NCBI GenBank assembly: GCA_958496175.1
Contig: OY292277.1
Coordinates: forward strand, 24,712,282-24,776,281
Direction: 5' to 3'
DNA: 64,000 bases
Origin: Sisyra terminalis
Taxonomy: Eukaryota; Arthropoda; Insecta; Neuroptera; Sisyridae
Below are positions 48,601 to 59,917 of the stretch, piece after piece. A program made the translations under genes and the position numbers. How positions within the stretch are numbered: position 1 is the stretch's first letter; the number at the start of each line of letters is the position of its first letter. The notes beneath the pieces are model-generated. The model saw only the letters and a list, made by a program, of their open reading frames with translations. It was not told the DNA's origin and searched no databases.

Positions 48601-49712
48601 TATATAATTAGTAAATATCAATAAAAACGAAGTTCTTGTCTTAGGTACGTCAATATCAGGCAACGTTGCATTTTCTATTTTGTTTTTAATTTAATTTGCG
48701 AATATAATTTTTAAATAGAGAATACAGAGAATAAAAAGAAATTTATTCTTTCAACAGCCGACGTAATTAACTTTATTCAAAAAATAGAATGTGGCATCTT
48801 TATAAAGTAAATGATTCGGATATTGATCTGAACACAAAAATAGAATCATCAAATAGCGATTGTGAAAATTGCTTGCCAATCAGAATACGTATTTGGAGGA
48901 CGAAACATCAAACATCAAATTTGTTCATCAGAGCAATATTTATGGTTGAAGTTAACTTTATCACACGATTTAATAAGTATTAATGAATAAAAATTTTACC
49001 GCAATATATCTCAATACAAAGAAACTTTTCTAAGACAGCGAATTAATGTATTCAAAATCAAAGAAAAATACTTAAGAATGATATTGATATTAAACTACTA
49101 ATATACTTACTTCATTTCCTGGTTCAACAGCGACACATCGAACCCACCCCAAATGACCAGCAATAACTCGCTTTAATTTCCAAGGAGGATGCCATTTCGG
49201 TTTTGGCATCGCAGGTGCTTTTCGAGGCAATTGTAAGCTTTGAGAATTATTTGTATGCGTCAATGTATTTGATAACTGATTAGTAGCGTTTGTAAAGTTA
49301 TTATATTGATTTTGTTCTGCGGCCAAAACCAACGCATTACTATTAGAAGAATTTGTTTGAGGAATATTTGATATATTGTTAACAATTTTATCAGTTGCTG
49401 CAGGAACAGTCCCAGGCGGTGGAGGATTATCACCCGCGTCTAGCTCCTGAAGGGCTTTAATTGCTTGCTCTTGCTTCACATCTTCGAATACTAAACCATA
49501 AACATCCCGAGCTTTCACGGCAACTTTCAATTTTTCACTAAATTTAAAAAAAAATCAATTAAAAAAGTATTTGAGTATTAGGTTAGTTTAACTTACGCAT
49601 CTTCATCAATCGCTGGAAGGAGTCCTTGATTCGATAAAAACATATCGTGTGATCTTTTTAATGATCGAAAAACTAATGTATGCACGGAATGCCTTTGAAC
49701 ATCGTGAGCCAT
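45624..49712 (-). CDS. PLRG1: Pleiotropic regulator 1 (Prp46-type WD40 splicing factor)
   Basis: PLRG1 (Prp46; Tango4 in flies) is a core part of the Prp19/NineTeen complex of the spliceosome. Exons in order: 49712-49597, 49537-49111, 47008-46823, 46561-46248 and 46017-45624, in phase, giving 478 residues. The N-terminus [20 protein letters not shown] and [11 protein letters not shown] are conserved. A low-complexity linker rich in Asn, Pro and Gln (about residues 65-150) precedes a seven-bladed WD40 propeller starting [20 protein letters not shown]. Later blades show [83 protein letters not shown] and [18 protein letters not shown]. It ends [15 protein letters not shown], as the family does. 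Intron 2 (2.1 kb) is filled with nested MITEs. It shares a short head-to-head promoter with the DDX10 gene. Confidence 0.97.
47425..47955. mobile_element. Long-TIR MITE, family 3, with a nested insertion
   Basis: Within PLRG1 intron 2. Left arm: gttctcgacgaaataaaac, atcaatacttaaaaattg, aaatgcttacaacc, then agtccaggggcgaagc. The right arm carries the inverse (cacccctggact, ggttgtaagcattt, caatttttaagtattgat, gttttgtcgagaac). The centre (about 47670-47760) is a left half of MITE family 1, so one element has jumped into another. No coding sequence. Confidence 0.7.
48645..48715 (+). repeat. MITE family 1, left-arm fragment
   Basis: ggtacgtcaatatcaggcaa, then cgttgcattttct and tttttaatttaatttgcg, match the left arm of the elements at 19093 and 42054. 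The right half is missing. It lies in PLRG1 intron 2. Confidence 0.6.
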
Positions 49713-49820
49713 TTTACTATTTTATAATATAAAACGATAAAATTAAAATTCAGTTTTACTTGGCGTCTGTAATTGTCAATCGAAGCGTCTCGAATTGTCA
49801 AACGTTAACATAACCTAACA
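49713..49820. promoter_or_regulatory. Bidirectional promoter, PLRG1 / DDX10
   Basis: Only 108 bp separate the start codons of two divergent housekeeping genes, so both 5' UTRs and core promoters must fit here. No TATA box is evident. The sequence holds two related units, ctgtaattgtcaatcgaagcg and ctcgaattgtcaaacg, which could be shared binding sites. Confidence 0.7.
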
Positions 49821-52352
49821 ATGGGTACACGTGTGAATGATTTCAAAGGCAAGAAAAACAATTTTAAAAATAAAAAAGGTGGCAGTAAAATAAAAATCTA
49901 TAGAAAAAAGAAATCGAATGAAGAGCCCGAGATTGAAACCATAAATAAATTAAAATCACAGTATGAAAATGTAAGAAAATATCGATACAAATTTCTTAGT
50001 TATAATCTCTTAAGTTAACTTTCTTTTACAGATTGTAACGAGTGATATTAAGTATTTCCATGATTTTCCTCTTTCGAAAAAAACTTTGCGTGGTCTTAAA
50101 GACAACAACTTCAATACTCCAACCGAAATTCAACGGGAAAGTATTGGTTTGAGCTTACAAGGACGAGATATTCTAGGTGCTGCAATCACTGGAAGTGGAA
50201 AAACCTTAGCTTTTCTTATCCCAGTTCTTGAATCGTTGTATTGTGAACAATGGACCCGGCTAGATGGTTTGGGTGCCCTCATTATCAGTCCTACTCGAGA
50301 ATTGGCGTATCAGATATTCGAGACATTGCGAAAAATTGGAATACACCACGATTTTTCCGCTGGACTCATTATCGGGGGAAAAGATTTAAAGTTTGAGAGA
50401 AAACGAATGGATCAATGCAATATCGTCATATGCACACCTGGAAGATTGTTACAACATATGGATGAAAACCCACTTTTTGATGCTGCTACGTTAAAAATTT
50501 TAGTTCTCGATGAAGCAGATCGTTGCTTAGATTTAGGATTTGAACGAACGATGAATGCTATCATTGAAAATTTACCAAAAAATCGACAAACATTACTATT
50601 TTCGGCCACACAAACTAAATCAATACGAGATTTAGCACGATTAAGCCTCACAGATCCAATGTTCGTTTCAGTACATGAACATGCCAAATTTAGTACTCCT
50701 ACAGGCCTTCAACAAAGTTATATTGTTTGTGAATTACATGAAAAAATATCAGTCATTTGGTCGTTTATAAGAAATCATTTAAAACATAAATCAATAATTT
50801 TCTTATCTAGTTGCAAACAAGTGAAGTACATATATGAAATATTCTGTAAACTTAGACCTGGTGTAAGTTTATTAGCATTATATGGCACTTTGCATCAAAT
50901 GCGTCGAATGGAAATTTATGAATCATTTTGTCGAAAAAGTAATTCAGTGTTATTCGCAACTGATATCGCTGCACGAGGTTTAGATTTTCCTGAAGTTAAT
51001 TGGGTAGTTCAAGTCGATTGTCCAGAAGATGCTAATACGTATATCCATCGTGCTGGAAGAACTGCGAGATATCAAAAGGGTGGCGAAAGTTTATTACTTT
51101 TATTACCAAGTGAAGAAGCAGCAATGCTGAAGCAATTAGAGGAGAAAAAAATTCCAATCAATCAAATAAAGTAATGTCACTAATTAATTACTTATTCAAC
51201 TCTCTAAAACCTTATTTTTTTTTTAATTTCAGAATAAATCCGACAAAACTACAAAATCCAGAAAAGAAAATTCAGCCATTTTTAGCCCAAAATAAAACTC
51301 TAAAAGAGTCAGCACAAAGAGCATTTGTTTCGTATATCAAATCAATATTTTTAATGAAAAATAAAGAAGTTTTTAATGTAAATGCTTTAGATACGAACGC
51401 CTACGCTCATTCATTGGGGCTAGAAATTCCACCTCGAATTCGATTTTTACAAAAATACAATAAGCAAAAGCAAAAAAATAACACAACAAACAATGAAATT
51501 ACTTCTCTGGAAATGAAATCTAGTGATGAAGAATCAAATTCGGAAATGGATGAAGCAGAATCAAGCGAAAACGAAACCAAAAACGATTTGCTTTGTAGCG
51601 AAGAGAATGATGATCTTGATGTCGGAGACGTGTTTAAAATAAAACGAAAAAATGTTCAAGATGAAATCGTTTTGAACACAAATGAAGAAGAAGAAATGGC
51701 AATAACAAAATCGAAAAAGAAGCCACTGTCTAAAGCAAAATTAGCTAAAAAACTACTGAACAAAAAAGTTTCGATTAACACAAAAATTACGTTTGATGAA
51801 GAAGGTGAAATAATCAAAAATGAAAATGCAACGTTAAAATCGGAAGCTGCACAAGAATATGAACAAAGTGCTGAGGGTGGAATTGATATTGAAAAAGCAA
51901 AATTAGTTTTACGAGAAGAGGACAAACACGATAAGCAACGATTCCGAGAAAAAATTAAAGAAAAACATCGATTAGAGAAGAAGAAACTGAAACAAGCCCG
52001 AAAAGAGGAAGAAGAAGAAGAGCAGGATGATTTCGGTAGCGATAGTGGTGGAGAAAATCCAGACACTTCTTGGATTCCTGATCCTGATAAGAAATACGAA
52101 CAAAATGAGAGTGAAATTTCTGAAGACGAAAATGATGACAGTGACGATAAATCAAGTGCAGAAAGCAGCGGGCAGAGTGAAGAGTCTGAAGATGAAGTTC
52201 AAGATCCTATTCATAGACCGAAACGAAAGTTGATTTCAAATAAAAATAAAAATATTCCTCATAAACGATTTAAGAGTTCATTGAAAGATATTAGTGCTGA
52301 TTTTTCAGTTAATGAAGCTGAAGAACTAGCGTTACGATTGTTAGGTCAATAA
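49821..52352 (+). CDS. DDX10: DEAD-box RNA helicase, DDX10/Dbp4 type
   Basis: Dbp4/DDX10 is a nucleolar ATP-dependent RNA helicase needed for 18S rRNA processing and snoRNA release. Exons 49821-49970, 50032-51170 and 51233-52352 join to 802 residues. The N-terminus is basic (KGKKNNFKNKK). Helicase motifs: Q-motif FNTPTEIQRESI, motif I AITGSGKT (Lys of the usual AKTGSGKT replaced by Ile, residues 101-108), PTRELA, TPGR, DEAD at 210-213, SAT at 241-243, ATDIAARGLD, and HRAGRTAR at 389-396. The C-terminal extension starts with the conserved ALDTNAYAHSLGLEIPPRI region and continues as a long acidic/basic tail (SDEESNSEMDEAESSENE, KKKLKQARKEEEEEEQD). Two AATAAA signals follow (52351-52356, overlapping the stop region, and 52368-52373). 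Minus-strand open frames over the acidic tail are shadows. Confidence 0.97.
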
Positions 52353-52374
52353 TAAAATTATGAATGAAATAAAA

Positions 52375-53630
52375 TTTATCTTATTCAATCACATTGTTGT
52401 TATTCAACCCAATGGATTTTTATAATTATAAGAAACATTAGAATCCAAAAAAGGAGGAAAAAAATCTAAAAATGTCCAATCCGAAACTTCCAAATCCACT
52501 TTGTCCATATTTCCATAAAAATTGTTTTTGAAGGAGAGGACTTCCGTGAATTATAGGATCATTTGGTCAATTGAAACAAATAAGTGACACTTGTGTATTA
52601 TTAGGATAAAAGGTATAAAATACTGAAACTGCGGTACTGGTAGGTAGTGTCCGACTGAAATTAGATGTTACAGCGGAAATCGATTTTCGGCCTCTCATTT
52701 AGTTTAAGCTAAAATAATAATACAAGATAATTTTTTGTATATTTTGAGAAATTACAAATCAGTTACTTTAAGAATGAAAATAGAATACACTCTACATTTC
52801 AAAGACAATTCATTTGGTTGTTGATATAAAGACAACAAATAAATTTATTTTACGCTGGAGTCTACTAAACCGATTACTTTCAGAGACCGTACGAACGCTA
52901 GTTTGGTCGTAACTAGTTTCGGCAGATTTGTTGCCGAAACGGAAAGTTCGATTCTTCAGTTGGAGACTACTAATAGATGTTGAATAGAGACCAGAAGGAT
53001 CAGAAACTACAGGAAATCGGGTCACGTTTTGTCGCAGAAATACTGGATAGATCTATTCAAGATAACGGAATAGCCTGAAACGGAAATACCCGATTTGATA
53101 TCCAACCGATAATTAACAATGACTTTATATTTCCCAATATTTAATTACAGATTAGTACTATGTTTGAATTTCATAATGAGCAAATATACAATATTTCCAT
53201 ACTTCTCAATTTCCAAGCTTTTATGAAACATGAAACTTATAGTCGCTGCAGCCCTTAGCATTTATAAAATGACGGTAAATAACCACTCAATCACTCAAAA
53301 AATAAAAGATTATATAGGCAGGTTAATTGGGGTAGATAATTATTAAACTTTATATTCTGGATTATTTATTTTACTGGTTATTTAAGTTACATTTACGCAA
53401 TGCTGGTTACATAAGCAATATTATTAGTCAGGGTACTAAGCGTGCGATTTTTACTGTTTTATTCATTATAGGAACAATTTTTAGATGAAAAATAATAAAT
53501 TTAAACCATTTAACTTTTTCCTTCATTTTTTTTAATACCTAATTAAATGAGATTTTTGATAAGTGTGGGTCAAAAATTGTTATCTAAGTAAGCTACGTAA
53601 GCTATATGAATAAAATAATTCCTGGAGCTA
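52375..53630. other. Intergenic downstream of DDX10
   Basis: No gene called. Positions about 52840-53060 are GC-richer than the surroundings and carry a minus-strand 71-codon frame. On that strand AATAAA follows the GC-rich part, which could be the edge of an LTR, but no termini or target duplication were found. Confidence 0.35.
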
Positions 53631-53634
53631 AAAT

Positions 53635-53902
53635 CAGAAGCGTACGAAAGGTAGTGGGGCCTGGATTCGCCCCCTCTAACGAAATATGAAAAAAAAAACG
53701 ATTATTAATATTATAATTTGTTCAGTTCAAAAGTTAGTTTATAATTAACATTAAAAATCACTAATGTATAGGATACTGTAACATAATACACGAATATACG
53801 TTAGTTGCACTATTTTCTCATCTATATTTAAAACTTATGCATTATTAAAACGTATCACTACCCTTTCCTCTTTGCTCCGATTTCTTCCTGCGTACGCACT
53901 GG
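53635..53902. mobile_element. hAT-like MITE
   Basis: Left end cagaagcgtacgaaagg and right end (reverse complement) ccagtgcgtacgcagg are imperfect inverted repeats of the CAGTGGCGTACG type. Flanks gctaaaat (53627-53634) and gctaaaac (53903-53910) agree at 7 of 8 positions. About 268 bp, non-coding. Confidence 0.6.
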
Positions 53903-53910
53903 GCTAAAAC

Positions 53911-55185
53911 CAATGAAAATAAATCCTTATTTTGCTTATCCTAGAAAAATTTAATATCATAAAGATCATATAGATAATTTTAGTAAGTATATAGTATGAA
54001 AGTCCCAAAAAAAAAAACAGAACAGATAAAAACTAATTTTATATAATAAAGGGCGGCAAATTTACCAAATCGATGACAGAAAGCTTTATTTCTTCAGGGT
54101 TAGGGCACTTTTTCCCAAAGTTGCAATTTTACAGGAGAGTCAAATATTCAGCCAAAAATAATTATAAATGTCTAGATAAGCTTGTATGGGAATTTTCTTT
54201 CCGAATGTTATTTATTATTGTTAGGGTGATTTCTGCGAGTTACAATCTTCCGAAAGATTAAATTTTAAAAATTTAAATTAACTATTTTTCAGTAAATAGG
54301 GTTCCAGATTCCTTCAAACTTACCAGGCTAATTCGTGGTCATACAACAACAAACGATACAAAAGAATTTCATGATTTTGATTTGGTATTCATTAATTTTT
54401 AATACCTAGTTCTTGAAAAGTATGAGAAAATAAAAATATATTACATATTTGTAAATAAAACTTACCAACTTTCACAATTTAAAAAAATAAATACACATTA
54501 AATATTTTTAAATATATTTTATTGTATAAAGATACATGAAAAGTGAAGCAATTTTTACTTTTTACTCTAATGATAATTAAAGCTAATAATTACCTACCGT
54601 TTTACTATGTACCTATTTGCTATGAAAATTTCTCAGATATCTAAAGCAAGAACGGATTCAAATTGGCGATGTATTTGCAATTTTAATTAAAGAATTTAAA
54701 TATATTTTAACTAATATGATCTTTCACCGATTATTTTACATCTATAGTAATTATACCGTCTTGTTCAATTAAATTTATAAATTAAAATGCTCATAAAATT
54801 AATATTGAGAATTTTCATAACAATATTTACCTACAATTATGAATATATACTTCTTATTTCATTAAAGTACGAGTACATAGAAAGGCACTATAATATTATT
54901 GAAGTAAAAATTAAATTGTGAATTATATAAAAAAAAAAATCTACAATACCTACAATAAAATTCAAATATATTATATAAAACTAAAATACGAATATTAAAT
55001 AAAATTAACAATATATAAAAAAGTAATAAATACGCCCTCAAAATTATTTGAAAATTAATATGAGTTTGTTCAATTAGGAAGTTGAGTAAATATTGAAATC
55101 AAGTGTACTAATTTATGTGTAGTTATAGGATTTTGATTATTATTATCAGTGCAATCTTAGATCGTTTAAAGATATTTAAGTAGAT
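53911..55185. other. Intergenic, no gene seen
   Basis: AT-rich. The open frame at 54073-54261 has no recognisable similarity. The right end includes the 3' UTR of the Jupiter gene, with a possible AATAAA on the minus strand at about 55186-55191. Confidence 0.4.
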
Positions 55186-55356
55186 TTTATTATATTTATC
55201 TATCGGACATTCTTTTAGTTTCGCTAAAGTTACGGTTTTGATTCGTTAACTTTTTTTTTAAATTATAAGCGACAGTTAAAAATAATAAATATTTAATTGA
55301 TACTGTTTAGGTATTTGGGTATTGGGAGATGTGAACATGAAGATTGATTCCAAAAA

Positions 55357-55874
55357 TTATGCATTTCCATTTAAAATGGCACCAACATGTCCATTGTGTC
55401 CGTTATGGCCATTATGACCGTTGAGAGCTTTATGTCCGTTCGAGAGTGGTTTAACTGGTGTAGTATGTCCATTTGTTCGGCTTGCTAATCCTTCTCCGGT
55501 TACAGGATTACGAGCTGTAAAATATTAAAAATTCAACAATCTATTTCTGCCATAAAGTAAAAATATAATTACAAATGCGTGGAGTTGTAGCACGGATAGC
55601 ACTTTTCTTCGGCAAATCCCAACATTGGACTCCGTCTCCAGTAACGGGATTGCGGCTAAGAGAAGGACGACGTTCCATGTTGATCGGGGGAGCTGGTGCG
55701 ATTGTTGTTGGTTCCGGTCCAAATAATCGAGTGAAAGAGTCGCTTAATCGTTGTTGATAGCTGTGCTGCTCCTTTAAAGGAGTGATATGGTTTCCGTAAG
55801 GAACTGCATTGGCAGGAGAGCGCGGCATTGGGCAAGCAGAACCCCCGAAAATATCCGTTGGTGGATTACGAACT
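55357..55874 (-). CDS. Jupiter: Microtubule-associated protein Jupiter, C-terminal exons (partial)
   Basis: Jupiter binds microtubules in flies; the family is related to vertebrate HN1/JPT proteins. Two exons are visible, 55874-55573 and 55514-55357, in phase (about 153 residues). The first begins VRNPPTDIFGGSACPMPRSP, the family's conserved R-x-P-P-G-G/S-DIFG region, and includes the repeated motif SRNPVTGDG. The second starts RNPVTGEGLASRTNGHTTP, again the Jupiter NPVTGEG signature, and ends with an unusual Asn-Gly-His repeat (about residues 130-145). Phosphorylatable Ser/Thr-Pro sites are common. The 5' exon(s) encoding the N-terminus were not found up to the right edge of the window, so they are probably beyond a long intron. 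Confidence 0.8.
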
Positions 55875-56116
55875 CTGCAAAAAATAATGAAATTTAATAT
55901 ACAAATTGAAGGCTGAGAATCAAAGAAATTAATCGTGTAGTAGCCTATACCTTAATTACTACTTAAATATATATTTAAATAGAAAAAAACTGTTTTTTCC
56001 AATTACCATAGAAATGCATAAATCAGAATCCATGAATCATTTGTTAATTAACATAAAATCTAGGTTAATGCAGCAATCGTTTCTTAATAATTATAAACGT
56101 GTCTTTGAAATAATTG

Positions 56117-56446
56117 TTAACGCAATGCATTAACATTAACAATAATTTCTACATCTTCGCTAATAGTCTGTTCGAGATTGGAGTCGGAATTTAGTTTATC
56201 AGTACCACAATTAGATTGGTTCAGATCTGTTTCATCAATGTATTCCGCATCTAAATCTTCGTCCCCCATTAAATTCGAATCGTCTATCACAGTTTGCACA
56301 TCATTATCGATGTCATCGTCATTTTCAACGTTAGAATTTAATCGATCAGTTCCACAAAACACTTCAATTTCTTCCGTATATTGCGAATCGTAATTCAGTT
56401 CTTCGCGAGAAGATTCAACACGATTCATATCTTCAGCTTCAGACAT
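56117..56446 (-). CDS. Small acidic protein, unknown (109 aa)
   Basis: A single-exon frame from ATG 56446 to a stop at 56117. The product is very acidic, rich in Asp, Glu and Asn, and begins MSEAEDMNRVESSREELNYD. It seems to carry an internal repeat: CGTDRLNSN near residue 32 and CGTDKLNSD near residue 80, each followed by an acidic run. A TATTTAA box lies on the minus strand at about 56485-56491, roughly 40 bases upstream of the start. It lies 240 bp upstream of the visible Jupiter exons on the same strand, within the probable Jupiter intron. It ends in a stop and no donor of the right phase joins it to Jupiter. No family recognised. It could be a nested gene, an alternative 5' exon, or chance; the open length and strong bias favour real coding. 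Confidence 0.45.
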   Translation of the reverse strand: MSEAEDMNRVESSREELNYDSQYTEEIEVFCGTDRLNSNVENDDDIDNDVQTVIDDSNLMGDEDLDAEYIDETDLNQSNCGTDKLNSDSNLEQTISEDVEIIVNVNALR

Positions 56447-56499
56447 TGTGACAATAACTAAATGAATAAACTACAGTTTGTGGCTTAAATAGCACTGTG

Positions 56500-57305
56500 G
56501 TTTGTTTAATCACTGTCAAATACGGGCAAATGAATATCAATGATTCATATGATTAAATTTAGAAATTCCGCGTTGGATGTCTCATGAGTTTTAAATTTTT
56601 CTGCGAATTTATAAGGCAAGTGAAGGCTACGTATTTAAATGATACAGGAAGAACTAATTGTTAAAATAATGCGTTTCTATTTAATTAAAAACGACGGTAA
56701 TACAAAACAATATTATATCTTTGTTTACTTAATATTGCTAATTATGAAGAAAAAAGTAATAATGATTACCAAAAAAATCAATTTAAATTAAGATATAAAG
56801 TATAATATTGAAGATTAATAATATAACTATACCACACCATTCGCTTAATTAAATTAATCATAAACTTTGCCAACTGTTTTTATTTTTTGTAATCGCCACA
56901 ACGAACTAATTTCACTAACAATATTCTTTTCGGTATTAGTAGATATTCATAACACTTTGAATGAAGAATTGTATGCTTTTTAAAAGAAAGGCACAAACAT
57001 CATCATATTTTACATTTTACTTTTGTCTTCTCTTCTTTTTTGTGAAATAAAATCTTAAAACCTCATTCATTGTTTGACAAAAAGGCATGGAAAACGGGTT
57101 TTAATTAAAAAGTAAAGAAAAGAAATTTAGAAACGGCCAAAATGGCCTAATTGGAAATAAAAAGGTACCAAAAAATGAATAAAAAATGCATTAGTTTTGC
57201 CGAAGAGTTCATCGTGAGTCAAGATATTAAACGCCTCATATGCGAATGTCTACAAGTATCAATGATATTTGTAATAATTGTGATAAATTTCCTGATCTGA
57301 TGATA
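56500..57305. other. Intergenic or Jupiter intron, no gene seen
   Basis: AT-rich, with no supported exon. Confidence 0.35.
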
Positions 57306-57314
57306 TTCATGTTT

Positions 57315-57425
57315 GTTTTTTGTTATAGTACTTGAAAAAGTTCCGAAAAGGGACGAAACGTTGTCCGAATATAAAATAAAAATAGCTAAGAAAGAATTTG
57401 ATTTCCAAGTCCATAAATCCCAGAA
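57315..57425 (+). repeat. Dispersed repeat with hairpin + GAAAC motif (copy 2)
   Basis: Homologous to 8938-9050. The core gttccgaaaagggacgaaac pairs gttcc with gggac around a gaaa loop, then GAAAC. Downstream both copies share taagaaagaatttg-like and ccataaatccca blocks. Family uncertain; see the finding on ribozyme-like structure. Confidence 0.45.
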
Positions 57426-57600
57426 ACTCTTTGCTCAATATCAATGACTGATGACATACACCAGTTATATCAGGGAAATCCGAAAATGTATTATTTTCCA
57501 AAAACTCACTCAAAATGAATATCAAGATTCAACGGTGATTATGCGCACAAATACATTTTAGGCAAATAATTTATGGATTTATAATGCATATGATCATGAC

Positions 57601-58029
57601 TAGGGATGTAACATTGAGAAGAAAAAATCGATTTTTATTAGAAAAAATAATCGGAATTGGCAAAATCAATTTTTCCTTATTGTTTGAAAGAATGTTTGTT
57701 TTTTTTTGTCCTCTTTATACGTTATGATAAGTCTGATGAATTGAAAATTAATTATAGTTATTTACTAATATTAATAACTATCAAAAGTCTGAAAAAGTAA
57801 GTAGTTTTACCGCTCTGGTACTCCCTAATAAAAAAAAGCATTAAAAGGCATTTTTAATGTAATGATTTCGAAATGTCTCTAAAGGCCTGTCTTAACAGGA
57901 CTCCATTTGTCTGAACTCAAGTGGATTGCGAACGTAAAAGCTTAATTAATCGATTTTTTTCGAATTAATCGATTATTATTGAAGAAATAATCGATTTTGT
58001 CAATAATTGATTATTTTCCTACCTCCCTA
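57601..58029. mobile_element. hAT-type MITE with perfect 8-bp TSD
   Basis: Starts tagggatgtaac and ends with the inverse taggaaaata/tacctcccta type terminus. It is flanked by exact 8-bp direct repeats atcatgac (57593-57600 and 58030-58037). The interior is dominated by atcgattaatcgattatt-like sequence in both orientations. About 429 bp without coding capacity. Confidence 0.8.
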
Positions 58030-58037
58030 ATCATGAC

Positions 58038-58960
58038 CCGTTCACAAGACTATAAAATAGCTACGTTTTCATAATATGAAATGGACCAGGCTTTTATAGT
58101 AGGGTAGAGTTCGCCAAATATAGCGCCGGGTCTGGTTGTAATTTACGCTTATATAATTAAAGCAAATTACTGGAGCATCATAGGAAAGTTAACCATTTCA
58201 AAAATTAAACAGAACTATACTGTAATCTTACCAAAAACTTTATGGAATGGCTACTATAACATTATCAATTTCATTCAGATGGTGTACATGTCTAACACGC
58301 AGAAATGTGTTGGTAATATTTATTGTTAAAATATGCCCAACTTTTAAAATTTTATATTTCATCAACTATTACTATAAATGAAAATTCGAATAACCCAATG
58401 TTATCAAATTGATACTTATGATTCTCCATACGATTAAGTAGACTAGATTTAATTTATCATTGTGTTACTTAAATATCGGTTTGCAGGGGGTTTCTAATGA
58501 ACTTTGTTTTTCTTCATAAAATTTACCCTTCAATGGGTGGAAATCAGTTCGATCTAAAGCAAATAAAATTAACAGTAAGTATTTTTGGGAATAAAACCAC
58601 TCAACTAAATTTTACCAACAATTGTATTTATAGGTATCCTATCACAATGACGTCACTTGTATAATCGGGATTAGTCTATTGATTTTAGCCGCGTTAATTG
58701 TCCGGTCCATATCAACTATGTCGTTATGTTAACGGAAATCAAAAGGAACTTTCCAGTGTTGAATTTAAACGCGATATTACAAAATGTCAGCTTGATAATT
58801 GTTTTTACAAATATCTATTTAATAACCAAAAAAATGATTGCAATTTTGCTAATTTAATATAAAATTATCGTAATAATTTCTGCATTCATAAGAAAGCTAC
58901 CTATAGGTTTTTTTTTATATTTTTTCTAATGTAAACGTTTCATGTTTTTTATAGTTTTAC
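58038..58960. other. Intergenic or Jupiter intron, no gene seen
   Basis: AT-rich spacer before the Helitron-like elements. No exon or repeat boundary recognised. Confidence 0.4.
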
Positions 58961-59649
58961 TAGCTGACCCGGCAAACTTCGTAGTGCCTAACAGGAATTG
59001 AACGTAGTGTTTTTTATGAACGAATATTTTAGCTACTCTTAATTTATAATTTTAATAACAAACTAATACGAATACAATTATGAAGTTCAATATTTAATTA
59101 GAACAATATTATATAATAATATTATATTATACAATGGGAGTAAAAATTATTAATAAAAAACAAAAATAAGTTAATTCAATGGCATGTCAACAATTCATTT
59201 AATTTATTGAAGCTATGAATTTTGGTGCATGCATTGCCCTCAGATTGATTCTCCTCATTGAAGTACGTTGCTATTACATTGACATACGATTTGTCAAATC
59301 AAATATCTTAAATATACTAAATAAAGTCAGGTTATTTAGATCATTTTTTAACTAAAAAATTACTGGACTGATTTTGATGATTAATGATTAGTTCAATTCA
59401 CCATCGCTCCAAATAGCAGAGTAACTATTATTAACTATTAACATATCTTAATAATACACGGAAAAATATGAATAAAATCAGTTTTTAAATAATTAGGCTT
59501 GGAATTTTCCGTAGTTGGCAGTTCACGTGACCCACACTTTGATGTCAATGCTGTCAATTTCATACTGTCTGTAACTCTTTCTTAAAGGCATATAACGATA
59601 GTTATTGAAAGATCTATCTTCGCATTGACTCAATATGTTTTGAAAGTGC

Positions 59650-59917
59650 AATGATTTTATTGTTGGTGATTTCCCCCAAACAGTGCCAAGTATTCCAAGA
59701 TGGAATTCTACCAATAAAATAAATACTTGCTTAAAATCATAAAATCTGTGGCACAATGTAAAGAAATTTCAGTTGGAGACATAAGGCATGCGTTGTGGAA
59801 TGATCAATCTGCTCAAAAATTTCCCAAGCAAATGTTGAATATCGGTAATAACCATGTTCTTGTCAACGAATTGAGTGTATTGATTTCATTTCCTTTGAAT
59901 TTTTGGGATTTCGTCTC
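59650..59917 (+). pseudogene. Helitron PIF1-like helicase, fragment 1
   Basis: Read across a frameshift and two stops: GDFPQTVPSIPRWNS (family GDFRQTLPVIPR, a helicase motif), NKINTCLKS, NLWHNVKKFQLET, then in the next frame ALWNDQSAQKFPKQMLNIGN and ISFPLNFWDFV. It corresponds to a middle segment of the helicase. The same stretch is present at 63492-63759 in unit 2. The minus-strand 77-codon frame opposite (59523-59756) is a shadow. Confidence 0.75.

Noticed and set aside
51656..52155. Minus-strand open frames rich in Ser opposite the DDX10 tail
   Set aside because: They are the antisense of the acidic/basic GAA-rich tail of DDX10; low complexity and no splice or family support.
52810..53060. 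GC-richer block as a second solo LTR
   Set aside because: AATAAA is present on the minus strand, but no TG...CA termini or target duplication could be found.
59523..59756. Minus-strand 77-codon frame, repeated at 63365-63598
   Set aside because: It is antisense to the helicase relic, which reads correctly on the plus strand; the repetition only reflects the duplicated element.
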